A stretch of DNA of 64,000 bases from Herpomyces periplanetae (GCA_009733715.1 WMKJ01000003.1:124001-188000); one strand, 5' to 3'; positions 10,508-21,557 are shown, counted from the stretch's first letter. The notes: a model not told the origin generated them from the sequence alone. A program made the numbers and translations.

Positions 10508-12334
10508 TTAGATTGACGATGATGAGTTGGATGGAATAGGCGATGGAACTATTGGATATGGATTTGGAATATCGGGTTTAAACCAAATTCGTTCGAGTAA
10601 GCAATAATTGCCCCATTTTTTATCAAGAGCAGGCCAGGTGAGCCAATTAAATAATTGATCGGGAAGCCAAATGTATCGGGCAACTTTTCCCGATAATTGT
10701 ACATCCAAAAACTTTTGACAGGTAATAACTTGCCATTCTAGTTTATTTAACATGTAAATGGGTTCCATGGCAGAAGGGACAAAACTTGGCAAGGTCAATT
10801 CCATCATGTAATCACATTTATTTGGATCAAAGTATTTAGAGGGATCTTCGAAATTTTTGTTGTTCATACCCTTTGGCCAAGTCCAAGTTCCAGGGTAGAA
10901 ACCACCTTTTGCATGAACGGGTAGAAATTCACCGGGAAGTAAACCTTGAAAGGAACTGCGAACAAATTTAAGACTAGTTTGCTTACCCATAAAGTAAGAA
11001 GACGGAAAACGATACCAATCCTTGCTGATACATACGTTTACTTCACTGCGGGAAACGTTCTGTAGTGCATGTGTAACGTGCAGAGGGGCACTGTAAGCTT
11101 GGGATAGGTTAATAGATCGAAGTATGGCAATGCTACATCCCAGGGAAATGGTTAAAAAGGGTAATATGACAGAGGTAAGTTTGCCTAGTTTAGGGTGACC
11201 GAAAAAGTTGAGTAGTTGTCGTGGCCAGAGGGATAGGAAATATAATGATATAGCAGCGTTTAGGGCAATGTTAGAGTATATTGGGTATATGAAGCGTTCT
11301 TCTTTGTGTGGTTGGAAGCTTAGAATGATTAACCAAATGTAAAATGGTGCAGTACAACAGAACATGTGAAAATGGTTGTTTCGGGTAAATAAGGAACGGT
11401 GTGGATGAGAGACCCATCGCATTAGGATGATGGGACCAACCAATAAAGCAAGGATAAACCATATATTATAGTTTAATAGTAAATTCAGAGAATAAAAGTA
11501 CCAAGGTTCAGTACCATATAATTGAGGCCCAAGACCAGATTCACCGAATACATTATACGAAACAATATTCCACGCAACGATTGTGAGTTTCCGGTAGAAG
11601 GTCGAGTCAACGATAATTTGGAAGAGCCAGATAAGATTGATGTAAATTAGACTACGAAGAGATTCAACGACCAAGGGTAAAACAACACCGTGAAGGTAAG
11701 AATGTAATGTATAATAAAGTATGAATGGAGCAACCAATACACCAGCGAATGGCCATCCTAGTAAACAAGCGATCGCTGCGTGAAGAAGAGTTTTGTGTAA
11801 GTTAAGGTAAAAGAATTGCGTTAAGCTGAGGGTAAAGAAGTTCATAGCAAAGCTGGAGGGCAAATAAGCCGAAGAAGCATGAAACATGCCAGTACTTGTA
11901 ACTTGAATGATACCAAATATACGGGCAATCTGCTTATTAGTCCGTACTGCTAAGGCATGGTATAGGCGAGTTTGACAGTAGGCCGAAAACAAGGCTAGAA
12001 GTAAACGTAAAGTGTAGAATTCACGCCATTTAATGAGTCGTACAAAGGAAAACGAGCGAACGAAACTTATGAGTAAAGCATGAAGACATATGTATAGCCA
12101 ACTGCGGAGAGCGAACTCTGGCGAGTATTCCCAAGTCTGTAAGCCCGTACCATGGTTTAAGTAGTGAGTAGGTTCCCAATAATTGAATACTTCATCACAA
12201 TCTTGTACAGGAGAAAAGTAAGCAGAAAAAAATCCCGAAATTGCAAAAATGCTCAACACAATCCAGAATTCATTAAAAATGGATAGCGAAAAGCGGTTAT
12301 TTTGAAGGGACGTTTGTAACTTTGAACATTTCAT
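10508..12334 (-). CDS. ALG9: Alg9, dolichol-linked alpha-1,2-mannosyltransferase (GT22)
   Basis: This is a single-exon gene of 608 codons with an ATG start. It is a multispanning ER membrane protein. After the first hydrophobic helix comes the catalytic first luminal loop motif DCDEVFNYWEPTHYL, diagnostic of GT22 and closest to Alg9. Later conserved blocks include FGESGLGPQLYGTEPWYFYS and FQPHKEERFIYPIY. Known family members add the seventh and ninth mannoses to the lipid-linked oligosaccharide on the luminal side of the ER, the precursor for N-glycosylation. It is divergently transcribed from NAF1; the two ATGs are 223 bp apart and share a palindrome at 12393-12414. Pig-B and Alg12 are the related alternatives, but the loop and the GTEPWYFYS block favour Alg9. 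Confidence 0.92.
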   Translation of the reverse strand: MKCSKLQTSLQNNRFSLSIFNEFWIVLSIFAISGFFSAYFSPVQDCDEVFNYWEPTHYLNHGTGLQTWEYSPEFALRSWLYICLHALLISFVRSFSFVRLIKWREFYTLRLLLALFSAYCQTRLYHALAVRTNKQIARIFGIIQVTSTGMFHASSAYLPSSFAMNFFTLSLTQFFYLNLHKTLLHAAIACLLGWPFAGVLVAPFILYYTLHSYLHGVVLPLVVESLRSLIYINLIWLFQIIVDSTFYRKLTIVAWNIVSYNVFGESGLGPQLYGTEPWYFYSLNLLLNYNIWFILALLVGPIILMRWVSHPHRSLFTRNNHFHMFCCTAPFYIWLIILSFQPHKEERFIYPIYSNIALNAAISLYFLSLWPRQLLNFFGHPKLGKLTSVILPFLTISLGCSIAILRSINLSQAYSAPLHVTHALQNVSRSEVNVCISKDWYRFPSSYFMGKQTSLKFVRSSFQGLLPGEFLPVHAKGGFYPGTWTWPKGMNNKNFEDPSKYFDPNKCDYMMELTLPSFVPSAMEPIYMLNKLEWQVITCQKFLDVQLSGKVARYIWLPDQLFNWLTWPALDKKWGNYCLLERIWFKPDIPNPYPIVPSPIPSNSSSSI

Positions 12335-12392
12335 GGTTGAAATTTAAAAATTGGAAATTCGACCAAAACGTTGCGGAAAACTGATAGTTCAC

Positions 12393-12414
12393 GCGCCACA
12401 GTAAGATGTGGCGC
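12393..12414. promoter_or_regulatory. Palindrome in ALG9/NAF1 divergent promoter
   Basis: This is a perfect 8-bp inverted repeat, GCGCCACA - 6-bp spacer - TGTGGCGC. It sits 59 bp upstream of the ALG9 ATG and 144 bp upstream of the NAF1 ATG. The symmetric layout suits binding by a dimeric factor serving both genes. The half-site TGTGGCGCAA also occurs at 28992-29001, but inside a coding exon. Which factor binds is unknown. Confidence 0.4.
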
Positions 12415-12557
12415 AACAGGGCGGTTAAGCGAAGGATTTGCCGAATCAAGAAAAACAATTTAGTCGACGATAGTGAGGAATTTTGATATTTAGCCGGAGC
12501 AAGTTCAGGCAATTGTGAATGTTCAGGTGAAAAGTGATTGTGTCGATTAATTTAAAT

Positions 12558-13955
12558 ATGTCCAATATAGACTGCAGTGGTATTAGTGAAAACGATATTT
12601 CGGTTAATCTGTCCAGGACATCGTTATCTTCAAGTACTACGGACCAAACGCACGCCACAACATCAGATAATTCTCCGATTAACAATGGATTAAACGAGAG
12701 AGAACACAACCAGGAAGAAGTTAATCAAGTTAACACTGTTCAGGTGGTTGATCGGCCAAATAGTGCAATAATTCTTGAACTGAGTAACTTAAACGAACAG
12801 GCTAATGAACAAAGTTCAACTCAGAACGATGGTGTATTGAATGTACCACTGATAGGAAGCAAAGTAAAGTATAGTATTGACGGGAATGAATGTGGGGAGG
12901 AAGCACAAGTACTGCAAAATGATTTGGATATAAATGTTTCAAATGAAAGGGGAAGAGGTAGCGGGATATCGGAATCAGAATCATCGGATGGATCGAACAA
13001 CTTAGTTAAAGTTTTAGAAGAGACTATGACAGATTCATCGGATGTATTATCAAGTTCATCTGATGAAGAATCCAGTGACGAATCAGGGGACGATGATGGG
13101 GATTTAATGGACCCGGAAACGATGGCTCGAATACTTTTTCAAGGTCAACATGATGGTGATAACACGTACAATGACTACGACGAAGCTAATGCCACATCGC
13201 ACGCCCCAATGAAAACGAAGAATGAAGTATCTCTTACGAAAGTGGAAAAGCCAAGTGTACAGGTTACACCAGATATGAAGCTTTGCTTAATAGGAACTAT
13301 TAAGTCAATTGTTCAGCATTATGAGGATTCGAGGGTAGATATAATATTAATAAAGGCGCAAAGTTCAGCGGTGGATGAAGTGTATGATTGTGGTTCATGT
13401 TTGTGTTTGGAGGATGGGAGAGTTATTGGGGTTATTGACGAAGCAATTGGTCGAGTAAACGATCCGTTTTACACATGTTTAATGTATAGCAATGATCGAG
13501 AAACGAATTGTATGGAATTGGGAAGTCGAGTGTACGTGGTTGAAGAGTTTGCGACAAAGTTAATTACGGCAGAGATCAGCAAGATAAAGGGATCTGATGC
13601 GTCAAACATTTATGATGAAGAGCCACCAGAATCAGAAATGGAGTTTTCCGACGACGAAGCAGAGCGGAACTTTAAGAAGGCTCGGAAGCACAGTGTTCCA
13701 CGCAACAGTAATAAACGACGAACAATGCAATATACATCATGTCGAACACATGGATTGGGGGAACGGGGTGGGGGTGGGGGGGATGATAGGTATTCATCGA
13801 CAACGAGCAAAGCATTGGGGGATTCGCCAACACCATCACATTACCCAAACGAATTATCCAACGGGGAATACAGGCATGGCTATGGAGGATGTAAGCAAGG
13901 TGAAGACAGTCAGCGAATTATTCTCAATTATGATGATGGTGATAGCGGAGAATGA
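12558..13955 (+). CDS. NAF1: Naf1, H/ACA snoRNP assembly factor
   Basis: This is a single-exon gene of 465 codons. The start is the ATG giving MSNIDCSGISENDISVNLSR; the frame extends upstream only by a GTG. The N-terminal ~230 residues are acidic and Ser-rich, with runs such as SSSDEESSDESGDDDGDL. The Gar1/Naf1 beta-barrel core spans about residues 239-335 (LCLIGTIKSIVQHYED, DGRVIGVIDEAIGRVNDPFY, GSRVYVVEEFA). It is followed by the acidic EPPESEMEFSDDEAE and a basic, Gly-rich tail. Naf1 binds Cbf5 and nascent H/ACA RNA in the nucleoplasm and is later replaced by Gar1; the acidic flanks separate it from Gar1, which has RGG flanks instead. The gene converges on the PPR gene with 113 bp between stops. 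Confidence 0.9.
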   Translation: MSNIDCSGISENDISVNLSRTSLSSSTTDQTHATTSDNSPINNGLNEREHNQEEVNQVNTVQVVDRPNSAIILELSNLNEQANEQSSTQNDGVLNVPLIGSKVKYSIDGNECGEEAQVLQNDLDINVSNERGRGSGISESESSDGSNNLVKVLEETMTDSSDVLSSSSDEESSDESGDDDGDLMDPETMARILFQGQHDGDNTYNDYDEANATSHAPMKTKNEVSLTKVEKPSVQVTPDMKLCLIGTIKSIVQHYEDSRVDIILIKAQSSAVDEVYDCGSCLCLEDGRVIGVIDEAIGRVNDPFYTCLMYSNDRETNCMELGSRVYVVEEFATKLITAEISKIKGSDASNIYDEEPPESEMEFSDDEAERNFKKARKHSVPRNSNKRRTMQYTSCRTHGLGERGGGGGDDRYSSTTSKALGDSPTPSHYPNELSNGEYRHGYGGCKQGEDSQRIILNYDDGDSGE

Positions 13956-14068
13956 AGTAAAGACATCCTGTGCTATAGATAAAGGGAATGGAATTGTCGG
14001 AAGGGAGGAATTGTCACCGGTATGGGAAAAAAGGGCGAAACAAGACTAGAATAGAATGAGATAAAACT

Positions 14069-15508
14069 TCATGATTTGGCAGAGTGGCAAAGTTTCTGGC
14101 GAATTAAACGCACAGCACTCTCATCGGAAGGATTAATGCGCAGAATTCGGTAGAGAAAGGTCCAATTTGCATTATCAATTTCTTTGAAGCGGTTGTAGAA
14201 TAATTCAAAGTAATATAAAGCAGCATTCTTCAGGTGTAGACGATGACATGCTGATAACAGAATTGAAAGGGATCGATTGGTTGGTTGGATGGGATTAAGT
14301 GTAAGTAGGGTAGAGGAGGGTTTTGATGAATTGCGGGGATTTGACCAGGTGGTAGCGAGAAATTTAAATGGATGTGTTTTAGGAGATTCATTGAAGGGAG
14401 GTTCACGAGGAATATTTTGAGAAGAATGACGGCTGAGGTGCAGATGGGGATAAAGGGGAATACCGGTGGTTAGTAGAATGAGGGGGAAGATTTCCCATGT
14501 AGATTGGGGAGTGAGCAATAGTACACGAGCATAGGAAGCCAATAACATTTCATCGATACTCAAACTACCAGATTTGCATTTGAAGAGGATGTCTTTCCAA
14601 AGTTTACGGGCAGTGGTAACCTGTTGTAGCAAATGAGGAGAACGTTCAAGCTGAGCGATGGTATGAGCATTGCGATGAAATGGGGGCGGGGCAGACGGAG
14701 TAGGGGGGAGTTGTTTCAGGGGAATTTCACGGGCGGATAATCGAAGAAATTGGAAGATTATATTATAAGTTATCTTATCGGGAGAAAGGGGACCATGACT
14801 TGGTAAAGAGTGGACATATTTCCAAAATTTTTCAGCGTCACGAGCAATAAGGAAAATATTGAGTAAAGCATTAGCATGAAGGATGAGCGGTTGAACACGA
14901 GAGTTAACTCTCCGTAGCATTGACTCGTAAACGTGAACGGCACGGTCAACTTGACTAGGTAAGAGAGGTTTTAACCGAGCAAAGCCGCGTAAGATGATGC
15001 AATAAGTGTGCGAATCAGGGTGTTGACCACGCCGCTTCATGTCGGTCCACAATTTCAAAGCTTTAGAGACTTTTCCACTTTTTAATTGCCAATCGATTAG
15101 ATTATTCCACGATACGACGTACTGGTGAGATCGACTTGCAAATCTTACCATGGCCAAAGCATCATTTTCACGACCGGCGGCTAACTGGGAGTTAACGTAT
15201 GCGGCCAATTTGAGAGGATCGCGCAAATTCGATAGATCACGCCTTAATTTACGCTGGAGAGATTCATTTTGGCTATTATCAGAAGATTTATACGGGGGGG
15301 GAGAGGTTTTGGGTGGACTTTGCGTTAAAATTGTAGAACCACGCGTGGAATAACGTTTAGAGTAGTCTTGGGAGTAAAGGAGGGGAATGGATGACGGTAA
15401 AATTCCCGATTTAAGTTTTGAGTCATACTTCCAGGGTAAAGGATGGAGAAAATGGAGCAATAATAAGCGAGACAATGCAATTGAAGATTTGAACAAATAA
15501 ATTTCCAT
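14069..15508 (-). CDS. Mitochondrial pentatricopeptide-repeat protein
   Basis: This is a single-exon gene of 479 codons. The start is the ATG giving MEIYLFKSSIALSRLLLLHF; a GTG six codons upstream is less likely. The first ~60 residues are hydrophobic and basic with few acidic residues, fitting a mitochondrial presequence. PPR-like helical pairs follow at about 120-280, for example SWNNLIDWQLKSGKVSKALK, DSHTYCIILRGFARL and DKITYNIIFQFLRL. Fungal PPR proteins bind organellar transcripts and act in mRNA stability, translation or mitoribosome function. I cannot assign an ortholog such as Ccm1 or a mitoribosomal subunit. Upstream, 15.5-16.4 kb is strongly CT-rich on the sense strand, as expected of a long leader, ending at a GC-rich patch with a CACGTG at 16413-16418. 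Confidence 0.75.
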   Translation of the reverse strand: MEIYLFKSSIALSRLLLLHFLHPLPWKYDSKLKSGILPSSIPLLYSQDYSKRYSTRGSTILTQSPPKTSPPPYKSSDNSQNESLQRKLRRDLSNLRDPLKLAAYVNSQLAAGRENDALAMVRFASRSHQYVVSWNNLIDWQLKSGKVSKALKLWTDMKRRGQHPDSHTYCIILRGFARLKPLLPSQVDRAVHVYESMLRRVNSRVQPLILHANALLNIFLIARDAEKFWKYVHSLPSHGPLSPDKITYNIIFQFLRLSAREIPLKQLPPTPSAPPPFHRNAHTIAQLERSPHLLQQVTTARKLWKDILFKCKSGSLSIDEMLLASYARVLLLTPQSTWEIFPLILLTTGIPLYPHLHLSRHSSQNIPREPPFNESPKTHPFKFLATTWSNPRNSSKPSSTLLTLNPIQPTNRSLSILLSACHRLHLKNAALYYFELFYNRFKEIDNANWTFLYRILRINPSDESAVRLIRQKLCHSAKS

Positions 15509-16944
15509 GTAAAAGATAATTCTCACGATAAAATTGAAGAGTAAAAGGTGAAAGTAACTTTGGGAAAAATATTCTGGTGGGTCAAACTCAATTTACACGA
15601 ACGCGAGTGGGATGATCTAATACGATTAGATAATTGGGGGGCTCATGTGACTGGGGGGAGAAGTGTACGAAGAGAGGGTTTTGGGGGAATTTAGACGAAG
15701 GGAAGACGAGGAGAAGGAGGAAATGAAAGAAGTTTAAGATTAATGGGGGCTAGGCCAGGATTAACTAGGCAGCTGTGGGAAATGGAATGTACAAAAGAGT
15801 TTAAGCGTAGTGTAGAATGTAGGGGATAAGAGGAATTGATGGGGATAAGGATAATAAAAACGGTGATAAATGTGCGAGGTCAATTGTTTTAATAGAGTAA
15901 GTGTACAAATATAATCTAGGATAATGGAAAAGTGTTAGTGAAAATCGAGCAGATGAAATGAACGAGGTAAAGGTAAAGTGGTGATATTATAGATAAATGA
16001 GGGAGGAGTAGGGGCAGGGTTCTCAGATAGGAGCGAAAGACATTATTGAAGATATATATTTCATCAAAGAGTTTAGGAAGAAATTCTCGGATGAACTATG
16101 CATAATTTTACCTTCATCATTGAACGACCGACCTCATAGTCACACTGTGATATGAAAGACAAATATGACTAGCACACACGAGCAAATAAACAGTAGGGAA
16201 AATTTACAAAGACTTACCGGCAAAATTGAGGATTAGAACAGCGGGGAAGGGGGAAATAATCCAAAGGAGAAAAGTATAAAAATTGAGAAGGGGAAATGGA
16301 AATTCGATGCACCAAGAGGAAGAAAAGTGAAGCAATAGAGAAAATTTATCCCAAAACTAAAGTTGCGGCAAACTCTCCGCGCGTGCCCAAAAGCGGGGAT
16401 GACTACAATGGGCACGTGACAGGACGGTTTGGGACGTCGTGAGGATAGATTTGGGTAAGGAAATGTTTACGGGGTTTGAAGGGAGTGCACACGGGGATGT
16501 TGATGATTACACGGACTGGCACAGATTATTAGCTTTGTGTTACTGCGATAATGGGGTTTTTTGATTAAAAGATGAGCCATGTTTAAGTAGGTAAACGGGT
16601 AGTAGTGGGTGCGGATGGAGAGATTACGGCTTGGGGAAAAGTATATTGTAATATGGGAGCGTAGGCACGTAGAAAGTTTTGAAATTTGGTGGTTAATTAA
16701 AAGAGTACAGAGCAGTACGGTGGAATAGGATGGGGGTAAAGTATGTACAAAGTGTGGAATATATTGACAAGAGGGCACTAGACTGGACTAGACTAGGTTT
16801 TGGTTTGTTTGGGTTGTTATGATAAGGTATTAGTAGATGTACATGCTTGTGTAAGGAAACAAGTTCAGAGGTAGATTTAAAGGGTAAACGGTGTACGTTG
16901 AATAGATTTATATGTACAAAGTTTACGGGGTAGGTTTAAGTGGA
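15509..16944. other. Leader and promoter of the PPR gene; 3' flank of cytochrome b5
   Basis: The stretch is purine-rich on the plus strand throughout, for example 15661-15730, and so pyrimidine-rich on the sense strand of the PPR gene. A GC-rich patch at 16370-16440 contains CACGTG (16413-16418) and is my best guess for the PPR promoter. No coding sequence is supportable: small open frames on the minus strand are CT-rich low-complexity readings. Confidence 0.35.
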
Positions 16945-17462
16945 TTAACGATGATGGTAAAAGTAGTAAGCGATTATAGCGCCGACGAGGACGATTGCGT
17001 ACATGGTTAAAGATGAGGTCATGGATGAAGAATTAGATGAGGAGGGCTTAGTTGAATTAACCTAGATATAAAGAAAAGTGAGGAAGGTGTAAGATATGAG
17101 TTAAAGTTAAGGAGTAGTATGGGAATAATTAAAGGAATAAAGAAAGGTGGTACCTTGGAACGGTCAAGGGAATATTTTGAAGCGGCAGCAGCAGCAGCAG
17201 GATCATTAAGATCAGCGACGTATAATTTCTCCAGAGTTTCGCGGGCATCATCGGAATGCCCGACGTCTTCGAATGATGTAGTTGCATCCTGACCGGCAAG
17301 GTCTAGTAAAACTTCTTCACCGCCGGGATGTTCGTCGACGAAAGTTGAGCAGTCGTAAACTTTTCCATGAATGATCATGTATAGATCATTTTTTTTACTG
17401 TGTTTAGCGACATCTGTGACTGTGAGAGTTTTAGCCGTGATGTTATTATTTGGTGTAGCCAT
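16945..17462 (-). CDS. Cytochrome b5, tail-anchored
   Basis: There are two exons, 17154-17462 and 16945-17061, with a 92-nt intron (donor GTACCA, acceptor CTAG), giving 141 residues. The start is the ATG giving MATPNNNITAKTLTVTDVAK; the frame upstream opens only with a TTG. The heme-binding fold is clear: YDCSTFVDEHPGGEEVLLD with axial His45, and FEDVGHSDDA with the second axial His69. Exon 2 encodes a Ser-rich linker and the C-terminal anchor MYAIVLVGAIIAYYFYHHR, so the protein should sit in the ER membrane facing the cytosol. It donates electrons to fatty-acid desaturases, sterol enzymes and some P450s. The splice is supported because without it the protein lacks an anchor. Just upstream is a compound minisatellite (17700-17877). 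Confidence 0.9.
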
Positions 17463-17699
17463 GGTATAGTTTGGCGAAGGAAGACGGAAAAACAATGAGC
17501 TATGAGAGAGGGTATGTGAGACTGATATTGGGATCTATGGATAGAAGACGTTGGATGGATGATACAGAGAGGGTGTGGGATAGGATGATGAAGGAGGGTG
17601 TTGAAACTTGATTAGAGGGGAGAAGAGAAGTAGACTCAGACGCAGAAGGCGTATAGCAGAAGAATGAGCGTGGGGAGGAGTATTGAAGGACAGGTGTAT

Positions 17700-17877
17700 G
17701 GGCGGATGGGCGGATGGGAGTATGGGTGTATGGGAGTATGGGTGTATAGGTGTATAGGTGTATAGGTGTATAGGTGCTGAGTTGGGTGCAGAGTTGGGTG
17801 CTGAGTTGGGTGCTGAGTTGGGTGCTGAGTTGGGTGCTGAGTTGGGTGCTGAGTTGGGTGCTGAGCTGGGTGCTGAA
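17700..17877. repeat. Compound minisatellite (8-bp and 12-bp units)
   Basis: Variant units containing GTATGGGTGTAT run from about 17720. About four copies of GGTGTATA follow (17741-17772). From 17773 there are eight copies of a 12-bp unit GGTGCTGAGTTG with one or two substitutions, and a partial ninth ends near 17877. All six frames stay open because the unit length is a multiple of three. It lies 240-415 bp upstream of the cytochrome b5 start codon. Confidence 0.9.
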
Positions 17878-18068
17878 GTGTACGGAAGCGCAGGAGCGGG
17901 AGCCAGCGGCACCGGCAACGCCCCCAAACCCGTCCGAGCCCAGGCACCCCGATAACACCGCAGAGTAGTGCGTGCAACTTGGCCAGCACCCGAGCCGCCA
18001 ACCAGCGTAGAGGCGCTTAGCCGTGCAGGCGCAATTCCGCGGCGCCGAGCGCCGAGCGCAGAACGTCG

Positions 18069-18092
18069 TGTCGCCGTGTCGCCGTGTCGCCG
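18069..18092. repeat. Short tandem repeat TGTCGCCG x3
   Basis: Three exact 8-bp copies lie within a GC-rich island next to the minisatellite upstream of cytochrome b5. Confidence 0.85.
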
Positions 18093-21040
18093 GCCGCTGT
18101 CCCAATCCCTCTCCATCGTATCACTTTCGTTTCACCACTTCCTCTCGCTGCCCATTAAACTCACCTCTTACCGTAAATTCTCTTGAGGTTTCAAACCTTC
18201 CGTGTATTACCCAAATCACCCAGTTCCCCTACATTAATTTATAAACAACCTCTTCACAATTTTCCCTACTACTCTTCCTACCGGTTTACGCATAATCTAC
18301 TAGACTTTCAGTATACCTCACACTTCAGTGTATTATGGCATAATCTACGTACAGCTATATATCCTTCGCACTAAATTAACACAATCTAAATCTATGCTTC
18401 TCCCGCTAACAGTAACCTAATACTGGGATCTAGCGTTTGACAAATTTAACCCAAGGGCTAAAACATCTATCACCAAACTTGCGACAATTCAACTTAAAAT
18501 CTTGTACAAACCCAAAATGCTAATTATGCATTCAATATTACCCCAAATATCTACACGTACAACGGAAAGCACAAGAAACTAGCTAGCAAAGCTGCGCACG
18601 CGCATGTGGTCATCAAAGTTAACTAAAGCTACTATGCTTGTAGGCATTCCACAGTCGCATTACCTGGTTAAACATCTGCTCGCACATCTTTAGGGTTGAC
18701 CCAAGAGACCCAATTCTCCCATCCAAATACCGACTCAGTAACCAGGCCTTATACAAACAGGAAAACTGTACCTTGAACGTGAATACATCCAGCAACAGCA
18801 GCCCGCCAAATTCCCATGTGTAACTAGCGTACGTGCGTCCTTCGGATCTACCAAAACCTGTCCTATTCATGACTAGATGTAAAACAATGCAAATATACTC
18901 ACCCTACTACTGTGATCATGATCGTCCTCAACTACCGAGTACACCAACTCCACGGTTTCTGCTCTACTTTATTATAGTCTGCATGTATCACACTCTCTCG
19001 CCAATACAAGTACAAGAATCCCCTACTCCAGCAACCCGCCGTCCGGCGCATCGCATCGCATCGCATCGCGAGGCAAGGCAAGGCAAAACACATTCAATCC
19101 ATCATCACCAAACCACTCCACCCCACCTCAATGTTAAGATATAGGGTTATTTTCCCGCTTGACTAAGTTAGTCGTTATGCAACCATTGGATTATCCAAAC
19201 TTCATCATCCGCTGGACGTGTAAATTACCGGCTTCTAGTGCTTCGTAGTAGGGTTATGGTTATCCAGCGCTATCCCCCAAATACTTCTGAACGAGTCAAT
19301 CATTTATTATACGCCTAATGTATTGGGTTCAATCATCGTATGATAATCTGGCTTAATTACCCTGTATGGATGAGCCTTCGTAAACTTGATCATTCTCTCC
19401 CTTCCCTTTCCCCCTCACCGCATAATTACAATCCATTACCCCGGCTAATGAGTGTGAAAATTCCGTTTAATCAACCGTATCCGCTCATCACAATCCCGTA
19501 TTTATCAATTGCCTTTTCACATGGCCTAACAAAATGCAATTGTAACCATCGTATTATCCCATCCCATGCAATTTTATCGGCCCCAAAATATTGAAAATGC
19601 TCAGTGCTAAATTTGTTCATGTAAAACGATAATAATAAATCTCCGATATGCCCCATCCGTAATTCAGTTAACCTTTAAGCGTAAACAAATTTTATACTGA
19701 CCGCTTTATCCATCACGATCCACCCCAGAAATGTTCCAATTTCACTCTACTCACGGCTAACCCATCCGTATCTACGTTCATTATACACTATAAACCAACT
19801 GATGCTCAGAGTGCTTCAGATTACGCTAACCGTGTATTGCACCCCCCGGCTAGTCGTAAACTTGTACTTGACCAACCAGGGTAGCTAGCTATAATATATC
19901 TTTAAACCATTGGGATATTCCATGCCATGCCGTGTCGCACAAGTATAGCTAGGTGTGAAAAAGAATGACAGGCTTGACCAGGTCCAATTCGAGGTAACTT
20001 TGAAACAGCCCAACCCAATGCTTCCATTAAACTATCGCCAAAGTTAACCGAGCCTAACCAAGAAATTTCATCACAATCCGTTAGTCAAGTCATGTTATTT
20101 CCACCCGATTCATTCATGCATTTGTACCGAGTAACTTGAACACACGCTCATTCATACTTTCGAGTCTTATTACCCGATTGTATGCGCCCCAATTATCGTC
20201 CGGCAATGTAATGTCAAATATATCGACTGGCATCTGCAAAACTGGTTTAAAATCATTCTCGTAATTATATCTACGGGAAAATCAATTTGTGAAAGACAGA
20301 ATGAATGGAAGGCAGCAAAAAACACTTAATCCATACACCTTTCCCAAAATCGTACAGGAATCACCAATCTTACATGCTAGGCAAATTCTATGGAATTTCT
20401 TGCCTACACGCCGCACTACCAGTATTGACAAGAATAACCCTTTTCGTTACTCCCCCTTGATCCATGTCCTACGTCTCACGCTCCAATTGACTTTATACGA
20501 TCCCTTTTGGGGAGAAGGGGACAGGGGAGAGGAGAAAAGAGTATCTTTCACTATTCACACAACCCAGTCGGATGCAGGACTAATTTACTAAATCCTGCCT
20601 ACGGCGCACCGTACCGCACCGTACTATGCTATTGCTGACGCTGACGCTGACGCTCACCAAGCTGTTGATTGTCGTTACCGTTCTAGCCTCTCAGTGACTA
20701 TGTTCAACCGTGTAAGTCAACGACACCGCAAAATCGTTCAAGCCATGTTCCCTACGAGTGATTTCCCCATTACCAGTACGTCATGTAGCGGTCGATGATC
20801 CTAGCATTAGCTCAGATCAGCATGCATCGTGTATACCCAACACCCCAATCGTTTATTGTTAATGCGTGCGTGTGCACGAATACGCTACTCACAAACGATT
20901 TGATAGCCGGATCGCTTCTTACAACGAGAAATTACCTTTACCACGCCCTCGCACGTTTCCCAAACTTTACGTTTCACTAGTTTACACGAGTAATGTACAA
21001 TATACAGTGTACAATGAATTAGGGTAAGACAATGCTATAA

Positions 21041-21068
21041 GCGCACGCGCACGCGCGCGCGCGCGCGC
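21041..21068. repeat. Alternating purine-pyrimidine (CG-rich) tract
   Basis: This is a 28-bp run of strictly alternating GC with two CA steps. It is a candidate Z-DNA-forming sequence in otherwise AT-rich non-coding DNA. Confidence 0.85.
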
Positions 21069-21557
21069 AAGGCTCATTCTCGCCATCTTTTTCAAACTAC
21101 TTCTCTCTCAGGATGTACGGCAAGCATCAAGGGTACTAAGTCTACAAGTGCAAAATAATGCGAATACTAAATTGTACATGTACATTGACTCGACAGTGCT
21201 GAGTTAACTTTGTTTTACGGCGGGAAAAACACTGTTGCGACAATGACGCCCATGTTCTATTTGAATGGGTAAACGGGTTATTGAAACGGTGGGGATTGGC
21301 TATACCAAATCCAAAATAAATGTGATACTAAGGATACGATAAGCTAACGAATTAGAGAAAAGCGTTACGAATCCTTGAATTATTCTTGTGCACGGACTTG
21401 GTCAATGTAAATGTGTAACTGGTTACAAAGTTGTTTGAGGTTAAAATGTTTGATATAATTTAACTTGTATTATAATGAGCAAAGGTGTATGATAAGATCA
21501 CAATGGTAGCGGTGACTTGGATGAAAGATGATGAATTTAGTTGTGAGCGGCAGGCAA

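Noticed and set aside
17500-18116. Overlapping long frames on both strands with NSAP, HPTQ or ELGA repeats
   Set aside because: All are readings of the 12-bp minisatellite, whose unit is a multiple of three so every frame stays open.
18619-18870. 83-codon minus-strand frame with ATG
   Set aside because: Composition rich in Trp, Met and Cys like random sequence; no family features.
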